Source of the DNA: Chloroflexota bacterium
Lineage (GTDB): Bacteria; Chloroflexota; Anaerolineae; Aggregatilineales; Phototrophicaceae
Assembly: GCA_016223085.1 (NCBI GenBank)
Contig: JACRPS010000021.1
Coordinates: 1 to 64,000, forward strand
Reading direction: 5' to 3'
Length of the DNA stretch: 64,000 nt
The position numbers and the translations under genes were made by a program. Numbering within the stretch: position 1 is the first letter of the stretch; every line of letters begins with the position of its first letter. Shown in pieces: positions 17,331 through 25,918 of the stretch. The notes beneath the pieces are model-generated. The model did not search any database, was not told the origin of the DNA, and was given only the letters and a program-made list of their open reading frames with translations.

Positions 17331-18041
17331 TCACTCGGCAGGCGTTAACAGCGGCAGCCAGACCGCAAAGTTTTTCGTCCGCAGGCTGTCGTCTACGGCG
17401 GTCAGCACTTCAGAGGGTGTCCCGGCAGGCAGGCGGTTGCTGCCGCTGACCCTGACGTACTGCTGGTACTGCTGCGCCGCCAGCGCCGAATAGACCGCGC
17501 CCAGCGCCGCATAGGGCGTGGCGTAATCCGGGTCTAGCTCAATCGCCTGTTCAAAATCGGCAATTGCCAGATCGAAGTTGCCTTCCGCCGCATGGACGAC
17601 GCCGCGATTGCTGTAGGCAACCGGGTTGTCCGGGTTCAGCCCAATCGCCAGGTCGAAGTCGTTCAGCGCCAGACCGAAGTTGCCGAGCCGGGTATAGAGC
17701 GTGCCGCGATTGATGTACGCCTCAATGAGTGTTTCGTCCAGTTCCAGCGCCTTGTTATAGTCCGACAGGGCGCTGTCGCTGTCGCCAAGCGCGGCATAAG
17801 CATACCCCCGGCTGGCGTAGGTCGGCGCAACGTCCGGCTGCGCGTTGATGGCGCAGGTGTACAACTGCACCGCTGAACCATACTCGGCGCCGGCAAACCG
17901 AACGGTTGCCTGACCGATGTAATACTCCGGCGCGGCGTCCGGGATGAAGGGTTGCGGGCACTCGGTTTCGGTCTGCGCCAGCAGGAAACCCGGCACGGCC
18001 AGCAGTGCGAGCGCCGCGATCAGCCAGTAAAAGCGTTTCAT
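17331..18041 (-). CDS. Exported TPR-repeat protein
   Basis: A 236-residue protein with a signal peptide (MKRFYWLIAALALLAVPGFLLA-Q), started at the ATG at 18041. Four to five tetratricopeptide units run through residues about 40-190, e.g. YASRGYAYAALGDSDSALSDYNKALELD and YINRGTLYTRLGNFGLALNDFDLAIGLN. A cysteine soon after cleavage (TECPQPF) and another in LYTCAI may form a disulfide. The last 45 residues (QQYVRVSGSNRLPAGTPSEVL...) leave the repeat pattern. It is a tandem paralogue of the next gene upstream. It is likely a protein-protein scaffold outside the membrane. Confidence 0.82.
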   Translation of the reverse strand: MKRFYWLIAALALLAVPGFLLAQTETECPQPFIPDAAPEYYIGQATVRFAGAEYGSAVQLYTCAINAQPDVAPTYASRGYAYAALGDSDSALSDYNKALELDETLIEAYINRGTLYTRLGNFGLALNDFDLAIGLNPDNPVAYSNRGVVHAAEGNFDLAIADFEQAIELDPDYATPYAALGAVYSALAAQQYQQYVRVSGSNRLPAGTPSEVLTAVDDSLRTKNFAVWLPLLTPAE

Positions 18042-18051
18042 GGTGCCCTCA

Positions 18052-18879
18052 CTACTCAACCGGCGAAAAATCGGCGGTCAGCATCCACGTGCCATCATCC
18101 AGGCGCATCTCGAAGGTAAACCGGGATTCCAGGGCGCCCGCCGCGCTCTGGATTCGCTCGTCCGGGTACGTTCCGGCCTGCCCCGACAGATACAGGTAAT
18201 TCTGGAAGTTGTCCAGCGACCGCGCCGAATAGATGATACCCAGCAGCGCGTAGGCCCGGGCATTAACCGCCTCAAACTCAATGGGCGCGGCGTTGGGGGA
18301 GCGGTTCGGGTCGCGGTACTGCGCCAGCACGTCATCAATACCGGAGCGTGAAATCGCATCCTGCAGCAGGCTGATCGCCGCGTCGTAGTCACGCTGGATG
18401 GCGTAAATGATGCTGCGGTTGTTGTAGCCGGGGATGTAGTCCGGGTTGAGCTGCAGGACTTTATCAAAATCGGCTGCCGCTTTGTCGTAATCCTGCAGGG
18501 CAGCGTAGACCACGCCGCGATTGTTGTAGGCCGCCAGCAGGTTTTCGTCCAGTTCCAGCGCGCGGCTGTAATCCTTGATGGCGCGTTCGTAATTGCGGTA
18601 GCGGGCGTAAACCAGCGCGCGGCTCATGTAGGCGGTCAGATAGTTCGGGTCAATCACGCGGATGATGCAGGTGAAACTCAACTCCGCGGCGCTGAGCTGG
18701 TTGGCGTTCAGGTAAGCCAGACCTTCGCCCATGTAATAGCTGGTGCGAACCTCGTCCGACTGGTTTTCAAAGGCCGGGCAGTTCGGCGGCGGTTCTTCCG
18801 TTGGCGCGGGCTGCTCCTGTGCCAGCACCGGAACGGCCAACGTCAGCAACATAACCACAAGAAACAGGCGTTTAAACAT
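18052..18879 (-). CDS. Exported TPR-repeat protein (tandem paralogue)
   Basis: A 275-residue protein with a signal peptide (MFKRLFLVVMLLTLAVPVLA-Q) and an AGGAG ribosome site before the ATG at 18879. TPR units span about residues 50-175 (AYNNRGVVYAALQDYDKAAADFDKVLQLN). The mature N-terminus EQPAPTEEPPPNCPAF and the later LSFTCII repeat the two-cysteine arrangement of its neighbour at 17331, as does the Q-N/Q-Y-x-x-x-S-G segment after the repeats. Together these show an old duplication. It lies third or fourth in the operon of exported proteins. Confidence 0.82.
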   Translation of the reverse strand: MFKRLFLVVMLLTLAVPVLAQEQPAPTEEPPPNCPAFENQSDEVRTSYYMGEGLAYLNANQLSAAELSFTCIIRVIDPNYLTAYMSRALVYARYRNYERAIKDYSRALELDENLLAAYNNRGVVYAALQDYDKAAADFDKVLQLNPDYIPGYNNRSIIYAIQRDYDAAISLLQDAISRSGIDDVLAQYRDPNRSPNAAPIEFEAVNARAYALLGIIYSARSLDNFQNYLYLSGQAGTYPDERIQSAAGALESRFTFEMRLDDGTWMLTADFSPVE

Positions 18880-18889
18880 GATGTGCTCC

Positions 18890-19870
18890 TTAATTTCCGC
18901 TATTACCACCGCTGATGAGAGGGTTGCGCCGCCGCAGTGGTTCCAGCAGCGATCCGGCGATAATCAGGCTTCGCTCGGCGTTATCGAGTTCGGCTAACTG
19001 CGTGTTGATAAATTCGGGTGTCAGGACAAAATCGGGTGTACCGCAGGCGTCCTCAAAGGCGCTGATGGCGCGGTTGACGGATTCGATGGCGCTGTCCAGT
19101 GCGGCGACGGCGGGCACAAACGACAGTTCCTTACGCGCGTCGGCATCGGTAATCACGTGCTGGACGCGCGGCGGAATCGGCTCACAGGCGACCTGGCTGC
19201 CCTGCGCCAGCCGCCGCCAGACATCGGTAATCTGCGAATAGCTGCCAACGGCGAGGGCAAGATTTTTCTCCAGCAGGGTAACAAGCCGCCCGTAAGGGTA
19301 GAGGTAAGCCAGGTCGAGCAGGCGGCGGTAATCACCTTCAATCACGCGGATGTCCCACGAGCCAACCCAGTAAAGCTGGCCGTCATACCGCACCTGAAAC
19401 CGGAAGAAACCGGTGCCGCCCAACCGTCCGGTTAACTCGACCGTCTCCCCGGCGGGAATGGAGCCAACCATACCGTCCAGCACGTCGTAACCGGCGTAAA
19501 TCGGCGTTTCCCGGATGGTTCTGCCCAGGGCCGCCGCGCGGCGGATAAACGGCGTGGGGTCAAGGCCATCTATCGTCAGGTTAATCACGTCGCCGCTCCA
19601 GACGAGGTAGTAGGCGGCAATCCAGCCAAGCTGGCCGTTGTACTCCACCTGTACCCAGCGTGTATCCGAGGTACGACCGTAAGCCGGCAGCGTAACTTCC
19701 GCCGGGATAACGGCCAGGCGCTGAAAAGCCTTGCCCGGGCCGGTGCGGAAGGACACATAATCCTGGGTCGTGACATAAACATTCGCTTCCGGCAGCACGC
19801 CCTCCTGTGCTGAAACGGTTATCAGCGTGAGCGCCAGCCAGACCAGCGTCAGCAGCAGGCGGATTTTCAC
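18890..19870 (-). CDS. Exported SH3-like domain protein
   Basis: A 326-residue protein starting at GTG 19870 behind GGAGGTGAG, with a signal peptide (MKIRLLLTLVWLALTLITVSA-Q). The first SH3-like domain (about 30-90) has VSFRTGPGKAFQRLAVIPAEVTLPAYGRTSDTRWVQVEYNGQLGWI, and a second beta domain near 115-165 is of the same type (TIRETPIYAGYDVLDGMVGSIPAGETVELTGR). The C-terminal helical part has two cysteines (ACEPIPP and EDACGTPDF). Its start overlaps the stop of the 1312-residue gene by four bases (GTGA). Confidence 0.8.
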   Translation of the reverse strand: MKIRLLLTLVWLALTLITVSAQEGVLPEANVYVTTQDYVSFRTGPGKAFQRLAVIPAEVTLPAYGRTSDTRWVQVEYNGQLGWIAAYYLVWSGDVINLTIDGLDPTPFIRRAAALGRTIRETPIYAGYDVLDGMVGSIPAGETVELTGRLGGTGFFRFQVRYDGQLYWVGSWDIRVIEGDYRRLLDLAYLYPYGRLVTLLEKNLALAVGSYSQITDVWRRLAQGSQVACEPIPPRVQHVITDADARKELSFVPAVAALDSAIESVNRAISAFEDACGTPDFVLTPEFINTQLAELDNAERSLIIAGSLLEPLRRRNPLISGGNSGN

Positions 19871-22800
19871 GGCTCACCTCCGTCGTTTGTCCACAGGCTC
19901 AAGGAATGGACTGCTGTGCTTAATACGGTCACGCTGCCGGTCTGCGTATCGAGGATCAGCGTGCGCGGGAATTGATACTGGTACTGCGTTTCCAGCGGCA
20001 CCGGCGTGGCCGACGGCACGGGAATATCGGGCGTGGTCGTGGGCGTGGGGAAGAAATCGCCTTCGATGGGTAATGAAACCACAAAGGCGAGATAACGGTT
20101 ATCCGGCGACCATACCAGCGGCGTGCCGCTGTAATCACGCTGGCCGGTTTCAGGGATGCAGTAGGTGCTCGTCAGACCGGTTTCACTGTCCCAGATGCTG
20201 ATTTTGGGCAGAGGCTGGCCCGCGATCAGGCGTTTATACTGGTCTTCGTAGGGCAGCGAGTACCAACTCACCGTGTAACGGCCATTCCGCGACCAGTTGC
20301 CGTATTCTGCCGGAAGGTCTGTCCCCAACACATCGTGATAGCGGGTGTAGGCGTCGAATTGATACCACTCCGGTTGATCGGGGTATCGGTAGTACAGGAA
20401 GCGCCCCAGTGGATGCCAGCGATATTCCAGGTTGCCGCTGTCCACGCGGGCGAAATAATCGGCGCTGCCGCTGGCCCGGTCGTAGAGATAATACTTCGCG
20501 CCGTTTCGATAGGGTGTGCTGACCAGTTCCAGCGTGCCATTCCCCGGCTGGTGGGCGACCAGCGTCGTTGGCAGGTCGTTCACTTCAACGTTGGGCAGCG
20601 GCAGGAATGGCTCGGTACGGATGCCAGTCAGGGGATCCACCTGACGTATCAGTGTGACCGGGTTCGGGTATTTTTCCGGCAGATAGCCCGGATAGTGGTA
20701 TTCCAGCGTGTGCAGGTTCAGCCAGCGCCAATCCTGCGGCCAGACCGGTCGTTCTTCCGGGCGGAACAGGATGGTGCTGTCGCTGCCATCAGGCCGCGAA
20801 ACAGCGATTGCCTCGTCCTGCACAAGCATCCATTCCTGATCGAATGAGAAATTACAGCCGCCGTTCAGGATACACTGCGGCAGAGTGTCATCGGGGTACA
20901 GGTCGCCGGTTTCCGGTTCGAGCACCCAGGTAACGTAAGGGTCGGTCACGGGCGGCACAAATAGACGCCCGGCAGCGGCATAACCGTCCGGCGGCGCGCT
21001 GATGTCGTACAGCTTTGAAGCGGGACACAATTCCTGCGATGTCCGCCTAGCAGTGGTCTCGACGCGCGGTGGCGGGGTGAGGGTCACGGTTGGAGTTAGC
21101 GTCGGGCGGGGTTCGCCCACGTAGTTGAAGGGTGGTGTTGCCGTTGGCAGCAGGCCAATGCTGTGCGGCAGATTCGCCTGGCGGGTGGCTTCGGCGGCGG
21201 CTTCTTCGGCCAGCAGCGTATCATAGGATTTTGCCATCCGGTAGACCACCACAAAGCGGTTGCCGCTGGTATCGAAGGCTGCCAGCAGCGTGCCATCGGG
21301 GCTGAGAACCGGATTGTCGGGATAATAACGGTACTGGCTGTAAAACAGGTTCTGGATCAGTCCCATGTCCGGCAGTTGTTGGTCGCGTGGCGGCAGGTAC
21401 GTGCCGTGATATCGCTGGCCAGTTTCGATGTTTACCGTCAGCACCGAAAGCTGCTGCTCGCTGCTGTCGGTTGTGACCGGCGCCGCAGGCAGCGGGGTCG
21501 GCGTGGGCGGGATGAGCTGGTTGATATTAGGCGTTGGCGTGGGGGCGATGCCATAAACGGAACGGATTAAACCCTCACACAACATCTCTTCCAGTCTGGC
21601 AAGCTGCTCTTCCGGCAGACCTGCCGAAATTTCCCGCCACAACGCCGCATAATCCACCGCTTCATAAGGGAAACTGTAGGTCAGGCAGATCGGCACGCCG
21701 GGGATGGCAGCGGGCGCCGGGGTTACATCCGCGAAATAGGTGAACGGCGCGGTCGGCGTCAGCGCCGGAAGCACCTCGTCGGCTGAGTCCGGCAGCGCGG
21801 CACACAGGCGCTGTGCCAGCCGGTTCAGGTCTTCGCTGTTGCGGTTGAGCGTCAGCCCTTCCCAGACAGGCATCCAGTCGCTCCACTGCTCAGGAAAAGT
21901 ACGAACGAGGCAGTTGGGCAAGCCCGACACATGATAATCCACGCCGTAGACCCGCGCCGGCTGCGCGCCGCCGTAAGTATTGGCGCTGCTGACATAAATG
22001 GTCTGGTTATTTAGCCAGCCATAGTTGCGGGCATCGGGCGCAGGCAGGTCGTCGCCGGCCAGGAACAGGATTTGCCCACGCGTGAAGTGGTAAACGGCGA
22101 TTTCGTTGCCGGGGTAGTGCTGGCTTTCGGACGTGGGGGAATACACCACCAGATAGTTCTGCCAGTCGTCACTGGGGATGATATTCTCGATGGAACGACC
22201 GGACAGATCGGGAATGGTGAAGCGGCGGCGCTCGTCAGCCGCCACATCCGTGATTTCGATCACTTCGCCGCTGTTGCTGCTGACGCGCGTCAGGAAGCGG
22301 AAGGCGTCCGGCGATTGAGCCATGATGCTGCCGTTCAGCCGGATTGTGGCCTCCTGCAAAATGTCGCCGGTTTCGATGTCCCACAACCGCCATTCTGCGC
22401 CGCGAATTGTCACCAACTGCTGGCTGTCGGCGCTGAAGAAAAACCGTTCAAAGCCAGAAGTGTAGCGGGGGTCGAGTGTTATGCTCTCGCCGCTGTCGGC
22501 GTCAAACTGCTGGAAATCGGTTAGGATGGTTTTGCCATCGAGGGTGTACGCCAGCAGGTGCGACCCGCCGCTGTCCGGCTCGGCAGGGAAGTAGCTCTGT
22601 TCCAGCACGCCGGTATCGAGGTTATACACTTCAATCGGCTGCAAGCCTGAGGCGCGGCGTACCAGCAGGCGCGTGCGGTCAGGATGCAGCACCATTTGCT
22701 GCACGTCCGGCGGACGAACGATTTCCAGCATCCCGCTGCTGCGCTCTTCGTTGAAGGTGTACACCAGCAGCCCCATCTGATCGGCGGATACGGTCAGCGG

Positions 22801-23805
22801 TTCGAGGATGTCCACCAGCATCACCGTCAGCTTCGGGAAGCCCTGGTAGGCGATGTAATCGTCGCCAAACAACAGCCGGAGCAGCGAATTTTCCCGCTGC
22901 GTGACCGGCGCGCCGAGGATACGGGCAAGATTGCTTAAGCCTAACCCCTGCATCGCTTCGATATAGCTGAAATTGAGATCGCGCCCCAGCGGGATGTCGA
23001 AAGTGGTTCCGGCGCTGGTGTTCACCTGTACGATGCTGTTGCCGGTGTTGGGGTTGATATACAGGTAATCGTCGGTCAGGCTTTTCCAGACGCTGATCGG
23101 GTCGCTCTCCAGCCGTGCCGCGGAGATTTCAGCCACTACCGGGAAGTCCTTCTGACCGCCATTGATGACCTGCAAGCGTTCGGGAATACCGGCGATCAGA
23201 TAGTTGTTGGGGCCAATCACGAGTGTATTAGGGAACTTCAGGCTGAAGAATGGATAGGCATTGGGGGCGCTGGCAAGGCTGGGCAGCCGGGTGGAACGCA
23301 CCTCGCGCAGCGCGGCGGGGATATCCCACAGCCAGGGCAGGCTGACCGTATCATTTTCGCTGCGGCGCAGTTCCGGCGGCGCGGGCACTAGCGTATCCAG
23401 CAACAGCCAGGTATCATCGGGCGAGAAATACAGCGGCCCCTGAACCAGTTTGGCGGCAGGTGGCTCAAAGACCGCTTTTCGCTCCCCACTATGGGTATCC
23501 CACAACTCGACGCGGCGATCAACCGCCAGTGCCAGATACTGCCCATTGTGACTGAAGGTGTAGGCATTGTACGCGCCAGCGGGATACAGGACAAACTGTG
23601 TCTGTTTGGTGCTGGCATCGGCCAGGAGCAATTTCCCGTTTTCAACCATGACCAGCCGGTTAAAGTTGGGGTCGTACTGGATGCCATGCGGGCGGGTGCG
23701 CCCGAACTGCCGGGCGACGGCAAAGAGAGGGCCGGACGTGGACTGCGCCAGTGCGATGCTCACGACCGACAACAGGAGCGCCGGAAATAACCATTTCCAT
23801 TTCAT
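19867..23805 (-). CDS. Giant exported WD40/TolB-like beta-propeller protein
   Basis: A 1312-residue secreted protein with a signal peptide (MKWKWLFPALLLSVVSIALA-Q). The N-terminal half is a WD40-like propeller with blades such as YTFSHNGQYLALAVDRRVELWDTHSGERKAVF and LVTIRGAEWRLWDIETGDIL. A second propeller-like region follows (about 780-1310), with repeated SPDGTLLAAFDTSGN and WSPDNRYLAFVVS motifs. Three Pro/Thr-rich linkers sit near residues 755-775, 890-920 and 1250-1270. Several cysteines are scattered through it. It is the first gene of the exported operon and has no enzymatic motif. A surface sensing or binding role is likely. Confidence 0.8.
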   Translation of the reverse strand: MKWKWLFPALLLSVVSIALAQSTSGPLFAVARQFGRTRPHGIQYDPNFNRLVMVENGKLLLADASTKQTQFVLYPAGAYNAYTFSHNGQYLALAVDRRVELWDTHSGERKAVFEPPAAKLVQGPLYFSPDDTWLLLDTLVPAPPELRRSENDTVSLPWLWDIPAALREVRSTRLPSLASAPNAYPFFSLKFPNTLVIGPNNYLIAGIPERLQVINGGQKDFPVVAEISAARLESDPISVWKSLTDDYLYINPNTGNSIVQVNTSAGTTFDIPLGRDLNFSYIEAMQGLGLSNLARILGAPVTQRENSLLRLLFGDDYIAYQGFPKLTVMLVDILEPLTVSADQMGLLVYTFNEERSSGMLEIVRPPDVQQMVLHPDRTRLLVRRASGLQPIEVYNLDTGVLEQSYFPAEPDSGGSHLLAYTLDGKTILTDFQQFDADSGESITLDPRYTSGFERFFFSADSQQLVTIRGAEWRLWDIETGDILQEATIRLNGSIMAQSPDAFRFLTRVSSNSGEVIEITDVAADERRRFTIPDLSGRSIENIIPSDDWQNYLVVYSPTSESQHYPGNEIAVYHFTRGQILFLAGDDLPAPDARNYGWLNNQTIYVSSANTYGGAQPARVYGVDYHVSGLPNCLVRTFPEQWSDWMPVWEGLTLNRNSEDLNRLAQRLCAALPDSADEVLPALTPTAPFTYFADVTPAPAAIPGVPICLTYSFPYEAVDYAALWREISAGLPEEQLARLEEMLCEGLIRSVYGIAPTPTPNINQLIPPTPTPLPAAPVTTDSSEQQLSVLTVNIETGQRYHGTYLPPRDQQLPDMGLIQNLFYSQYRYYPDNPVLSPDGTLLAAFDTSGNRFVVVYRMAKSYDTLLAEEAAAEATRQANLPHSIGLLPTATPPFNYVGEPRPTLTPTVTLTPPPRVETTARRTSQELCPASKLYDISAPPDGYAAAGRLFVPPVTDPYVTWVLEPETGDLYPDDTLPQCILNGGCNFSFDQEWMLVQDEAIAVSRPDGSDSTILFRPEERPVWPQDWRWLNLHTLEYHYPGYLPEKYPNPVTLIRQVDPLTGIRTEPFLPLPNVEVNDLPTTLVAHQPGNGTLELVSTPYRNGAKYYLYDRASGSADYFARVDSGNLEYRWHPLGRFLYYRYPDQPEWYQFDAYTRYHDVLGTDLPAEYGNWSRNGRYTVSWYSLPYEDQYKRLIAGQPLPKISIWDSETGLTSTYCIPETGQRDYSGTPLVWSPDNRYLAFVVSLPIEGDFFPTPTTTPDIPVPSATPVPLETQYQYQFPRTLILDTQTGSVTVLSTAVHSLSLWTNDGGEP

Positions 23806-23844
23806 AAGCTATTGAGTCCCGGTTGTGCTGGGGTGCTTATTTGC

Positions 23845-23850
23845 ATTATA
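23845..23850 (-). promoter_or_regulatory. -10 element of the exported-protein operon
   Basis: TATAAT on the minus strand, 40 bases before the ATG of the giant propeller gene. The -35 is weak (TTTAGC about 17 bases upstream). Confidence 0.45.
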
Positions 23851-23937
23851 GGGGCAAACCTCTCTCGCTAAACTTAACGAAACCTGACGATTACCCTACG
23901 TCTGACAGGCGGCTGTTTGCCGGTCATAAGAACGTGC

Positions 23938-23943
23938 TATAGT
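23938..23943 (+). promoter_or_regulatory. Possible -10 element for the plus-strand SH3-like gene
   Basis: TATAGT at 23938-23943, 36 bases before the ATG at 23979. A weak TTTGCC lies 16 bases upstream. It is divergent from the operon promoter at 23845. Confidence 0.35.
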
Positions 23944-23978
23944 GTAATAAACCAGCTACCACCCGGAGCGACCTCCTC

Positions 23979-25655
23979 ATGAAAATCGTTGCGCTGTTTC
24001 TCCTCGCGTTGATAGCGTCTGTTTCGTTTCCGGCGGCGTCACAGACAACGCCAGTCTGTCCGCCGGAGGTGCTGCTGTCGTTGGCGCGTTCCGGTTCGGC
24101 CTGCTTGGGACTGGAGCGCGGTCAGGCGTGTATTGGCAACGGGGCGACACACACAACCGGTTTTTCCGGCGCGGCCTCTGACCTCGCGCCATTCGAGAAA
24201 CCGGGGGATAAGCGCGAGGCGCGTTTGATTGCGTCGGTGCAGGCGCAGCCGGTTGACAGCGGGATTTCGACCATACTGCTGATAACACGAGCGAACCTGA
24301 CGGAAGCCGAGGAGCGCGGTGTTTTTCTCTTTCTGTTTGGGGAGGCTACGCTAAGCAATGAGGTTCAGCCGCAGACGGAACTTACCGGCTATGCCCGCGG
24401 CGCGCTGACCATCCGCCGTACGCCGGCAACCGATGGTGATATCATGGCGCGGATGGCGATTAACCAGGCTGTGAGTGCCAACGGTCGGACGAAAGATGGC
24501 GCATGGCTGCGCGTTAACGTTCCAAACACGAACGATCTGGGCTGGGTGGCGGCAGAGCTGGTGGCACTGCAAGGAGATGTTGTCAGCCTGACGGTGGTCG
24601 GCGTTGCTGAGCCGGTGCTTCAGCCGTTCCAGGCCATCAGGCTGTCCAGCGGCGAAACCGTTTACTGCGGTGGGATGCTGGCAAGCGGCCTGCTGGTCCA
24701 AACACCCAACACGTTTACCAGCGCCGAACTGACGATCAATGGCGCAGCAGTGCGTCTGGCAGGAACGTTTTTCCTGCAGGCCGGTCAGTCACTGCTCATA
24801 CACGCGCTGGACGGCTGGGCCGAAGTGACCGCCAATGGCACAACTGAATTTGTGCCGGCAGGGGCGCAGGTAGTCGTTTCGCTCAATGCGCAACGGGTGG
24901 CAAGCGGGCCACCCTCCCAGGCTGAGCCGTATGGGGTGAGCCGCCTGGCAGCCCTGCCGGTGAACAACCTGCCGACCCGGATTCAGGTGGCCACGCCGCT
25001 GTCCGCCGAGGAAATTGTCCGGCAGCGAGAGGCGTTTTATGCGGCGGTAGTGGAAGCAACGCCAGAACCCGTCGCGCCCTCGAACAACCGGGCGTGCCGC
25101 CGGATCGTGCGACGGGATACGGTGCTGTGGGGCGGGCCAGGCGAATTTTACGAGGCGGTGAATGAGGTGGACGCCGGTACACGGGTGAACCCGGTGTACC
25201 AAACCACTGACCCCGATGGCGAGGTATGGTGGCAATTGGATAACTCCAACTGGATACCGGTGGCGCAGGTAGTCCAGTCTGGTGACTGTCGCCGGATACC
25301 AGTTCAGCCGGTTGTCCAGCCGCCGCTGGTGAATACGCTCTCATTGGAAACCTGCAAAACCAGCAACGGCCCGTTACGCGCCGGTCAGCAGGTAACGATA
25401 GAGTTTATTCCACAGGCGTTTGACAATTATGGCGAAGCCCGCGACGCCCTGCGAATTGACCCCGGTTCGGTTGCCATTGAAAACCGGGTGTATCGCGCTT
25501 CCGCCACAGACCCGATTCCCGTTGGTTCCGCCGGAGGCGAACGATATATCCGACGTTTTTACATTGTCTGGCAAGCCGAAGCCGGCACTTACCGGATTGA
25601 AGGCAACCGGCTGCACTATAGGCCGACCTGCACTATCACCGTGCCGGTTGGCTGA
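23979..25655 (+). CDS. Large exported protein with SH3-like domains
   Basis: A 558-residue protein with a signal peptide (MKIVALFLLALIASVSFPAASQ). A cysteine-containing N-terminal region (CLGLERGQACIG) resembles the N-terminus of other Chloroflexota surface SH3 proteins. An SH3-like unit lies at about 150-205 (GALTIRRTPATDGD...AWLRVNVPNTNDLGWVAAELV) and a second at about 370-430 (RIVRRDTVLWGGPGEFYEAVNEVDAGTRV...WWQLDNSNWIPV). Between them is a FecR-like segment (SAELTINGAAVRLAGTFFLQAGQSLLIHALDGWAEV) typical of cell-surface iron/sigma regulators but here exported. The C-terminus is beta-rich. It is divergent from the operon of exported proteins. Confidence 0.75.
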   Translation: MKIVALFLLALIASVSFPAASQTTPVCPPEVLLSLARSGSACLGLERGQACIGNGATHTTGFSGAASDLAPFEKPGDKREARLIASVQAQPVDSGISTILLITRANLTEAEERGVFLFLFGEATLSNEVQPQTELTGYARGALTIRRTPATDGDIMARMAINQAVSANGRTKDGAWLRVNVPNTNDLGWVAAELVALQGDVVSLTVVGVAEPVLQPFQAIRLSSGETVYCGGMLASGLLVQTPNTFTSAELTINGAAVRLAGTFFLQAGQSLLIHALDGWAEVTANGTTEFVPAGAQVVVSLNAQRVASGPPSQAEPYGVSRLAALPVNNLPTRIQVATPLSAEEIVRQREAFYAAVVEATPEPVAPSNNRACRRIVRRDTVLWGGPGEFYEAVNEVDAGTRVNPVYQTTDPDGEVWWQLDNSNWIPVAQVVQSGDCRRIPVQPVVQPPLVNTLSLETCKTSNGPLRAGQQVTIEFIPQAFDNYGEARDALRIDPGSVAIENRVYRASATDPIPVGSAGGERYIRRFYIVWQAEAGTYRIEGNRLHYRPTCTITVPVG

Positions 25656-25819
25656 CGCTTGTAATGGGTTCCGGGGATAGCAAAACCTATGCAGTCCGTT
25701 CCCGAAACCAGTACGCGGGCCACATCCGATGACTGGTTCAGGTGGGCAGGCTGACGATCTCGGTCCGATGTTTGCCCCGCCATACGCTCCCCCTGTTCTT
25801 CACCAGCCCGTTTGATGTT

Positions 25820-25898
25820 GTAAAAAACGTATTTCAGCGAGTTGACAACCGCTGTAGAACGTCCTATAATGTTTTTACTAAATGAAACTCGTTTTTAC
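25820..25898. promoter_or_regulatory. Operator-like repeats around the aldolase promoter
   Basis: The site GTAAAAAACGTATTTCA (25820-25836) lies upstream of the -35. A near-inverted copy, TGAAACTCGTTTTTAC (25883-25898), lies downstream of the -10. GTTTTTACT is also directly repeated at 25871 and 25891, exactly 20 bp apart. The layout suits looping or cooperative binding by a dimeric repressor, possibly the IclR protein encoded at 30264. Confidence 0.55.
25842..25870 (+). promoter_or_regulatory. Consensus sigma-70-type promoter of the sugar-acid island
   Basis: TTGACA at 25842-25847 and TATAAT at 25865-25870 with a 17-base spacer, a full match to consensus. Transcription would start near 25877, about 42 bases before the aldolase ATG. 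Confidence 0.85.
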
Positions 25899-25918
25899 TC
25901 TGTGAAAATTACAACAAT

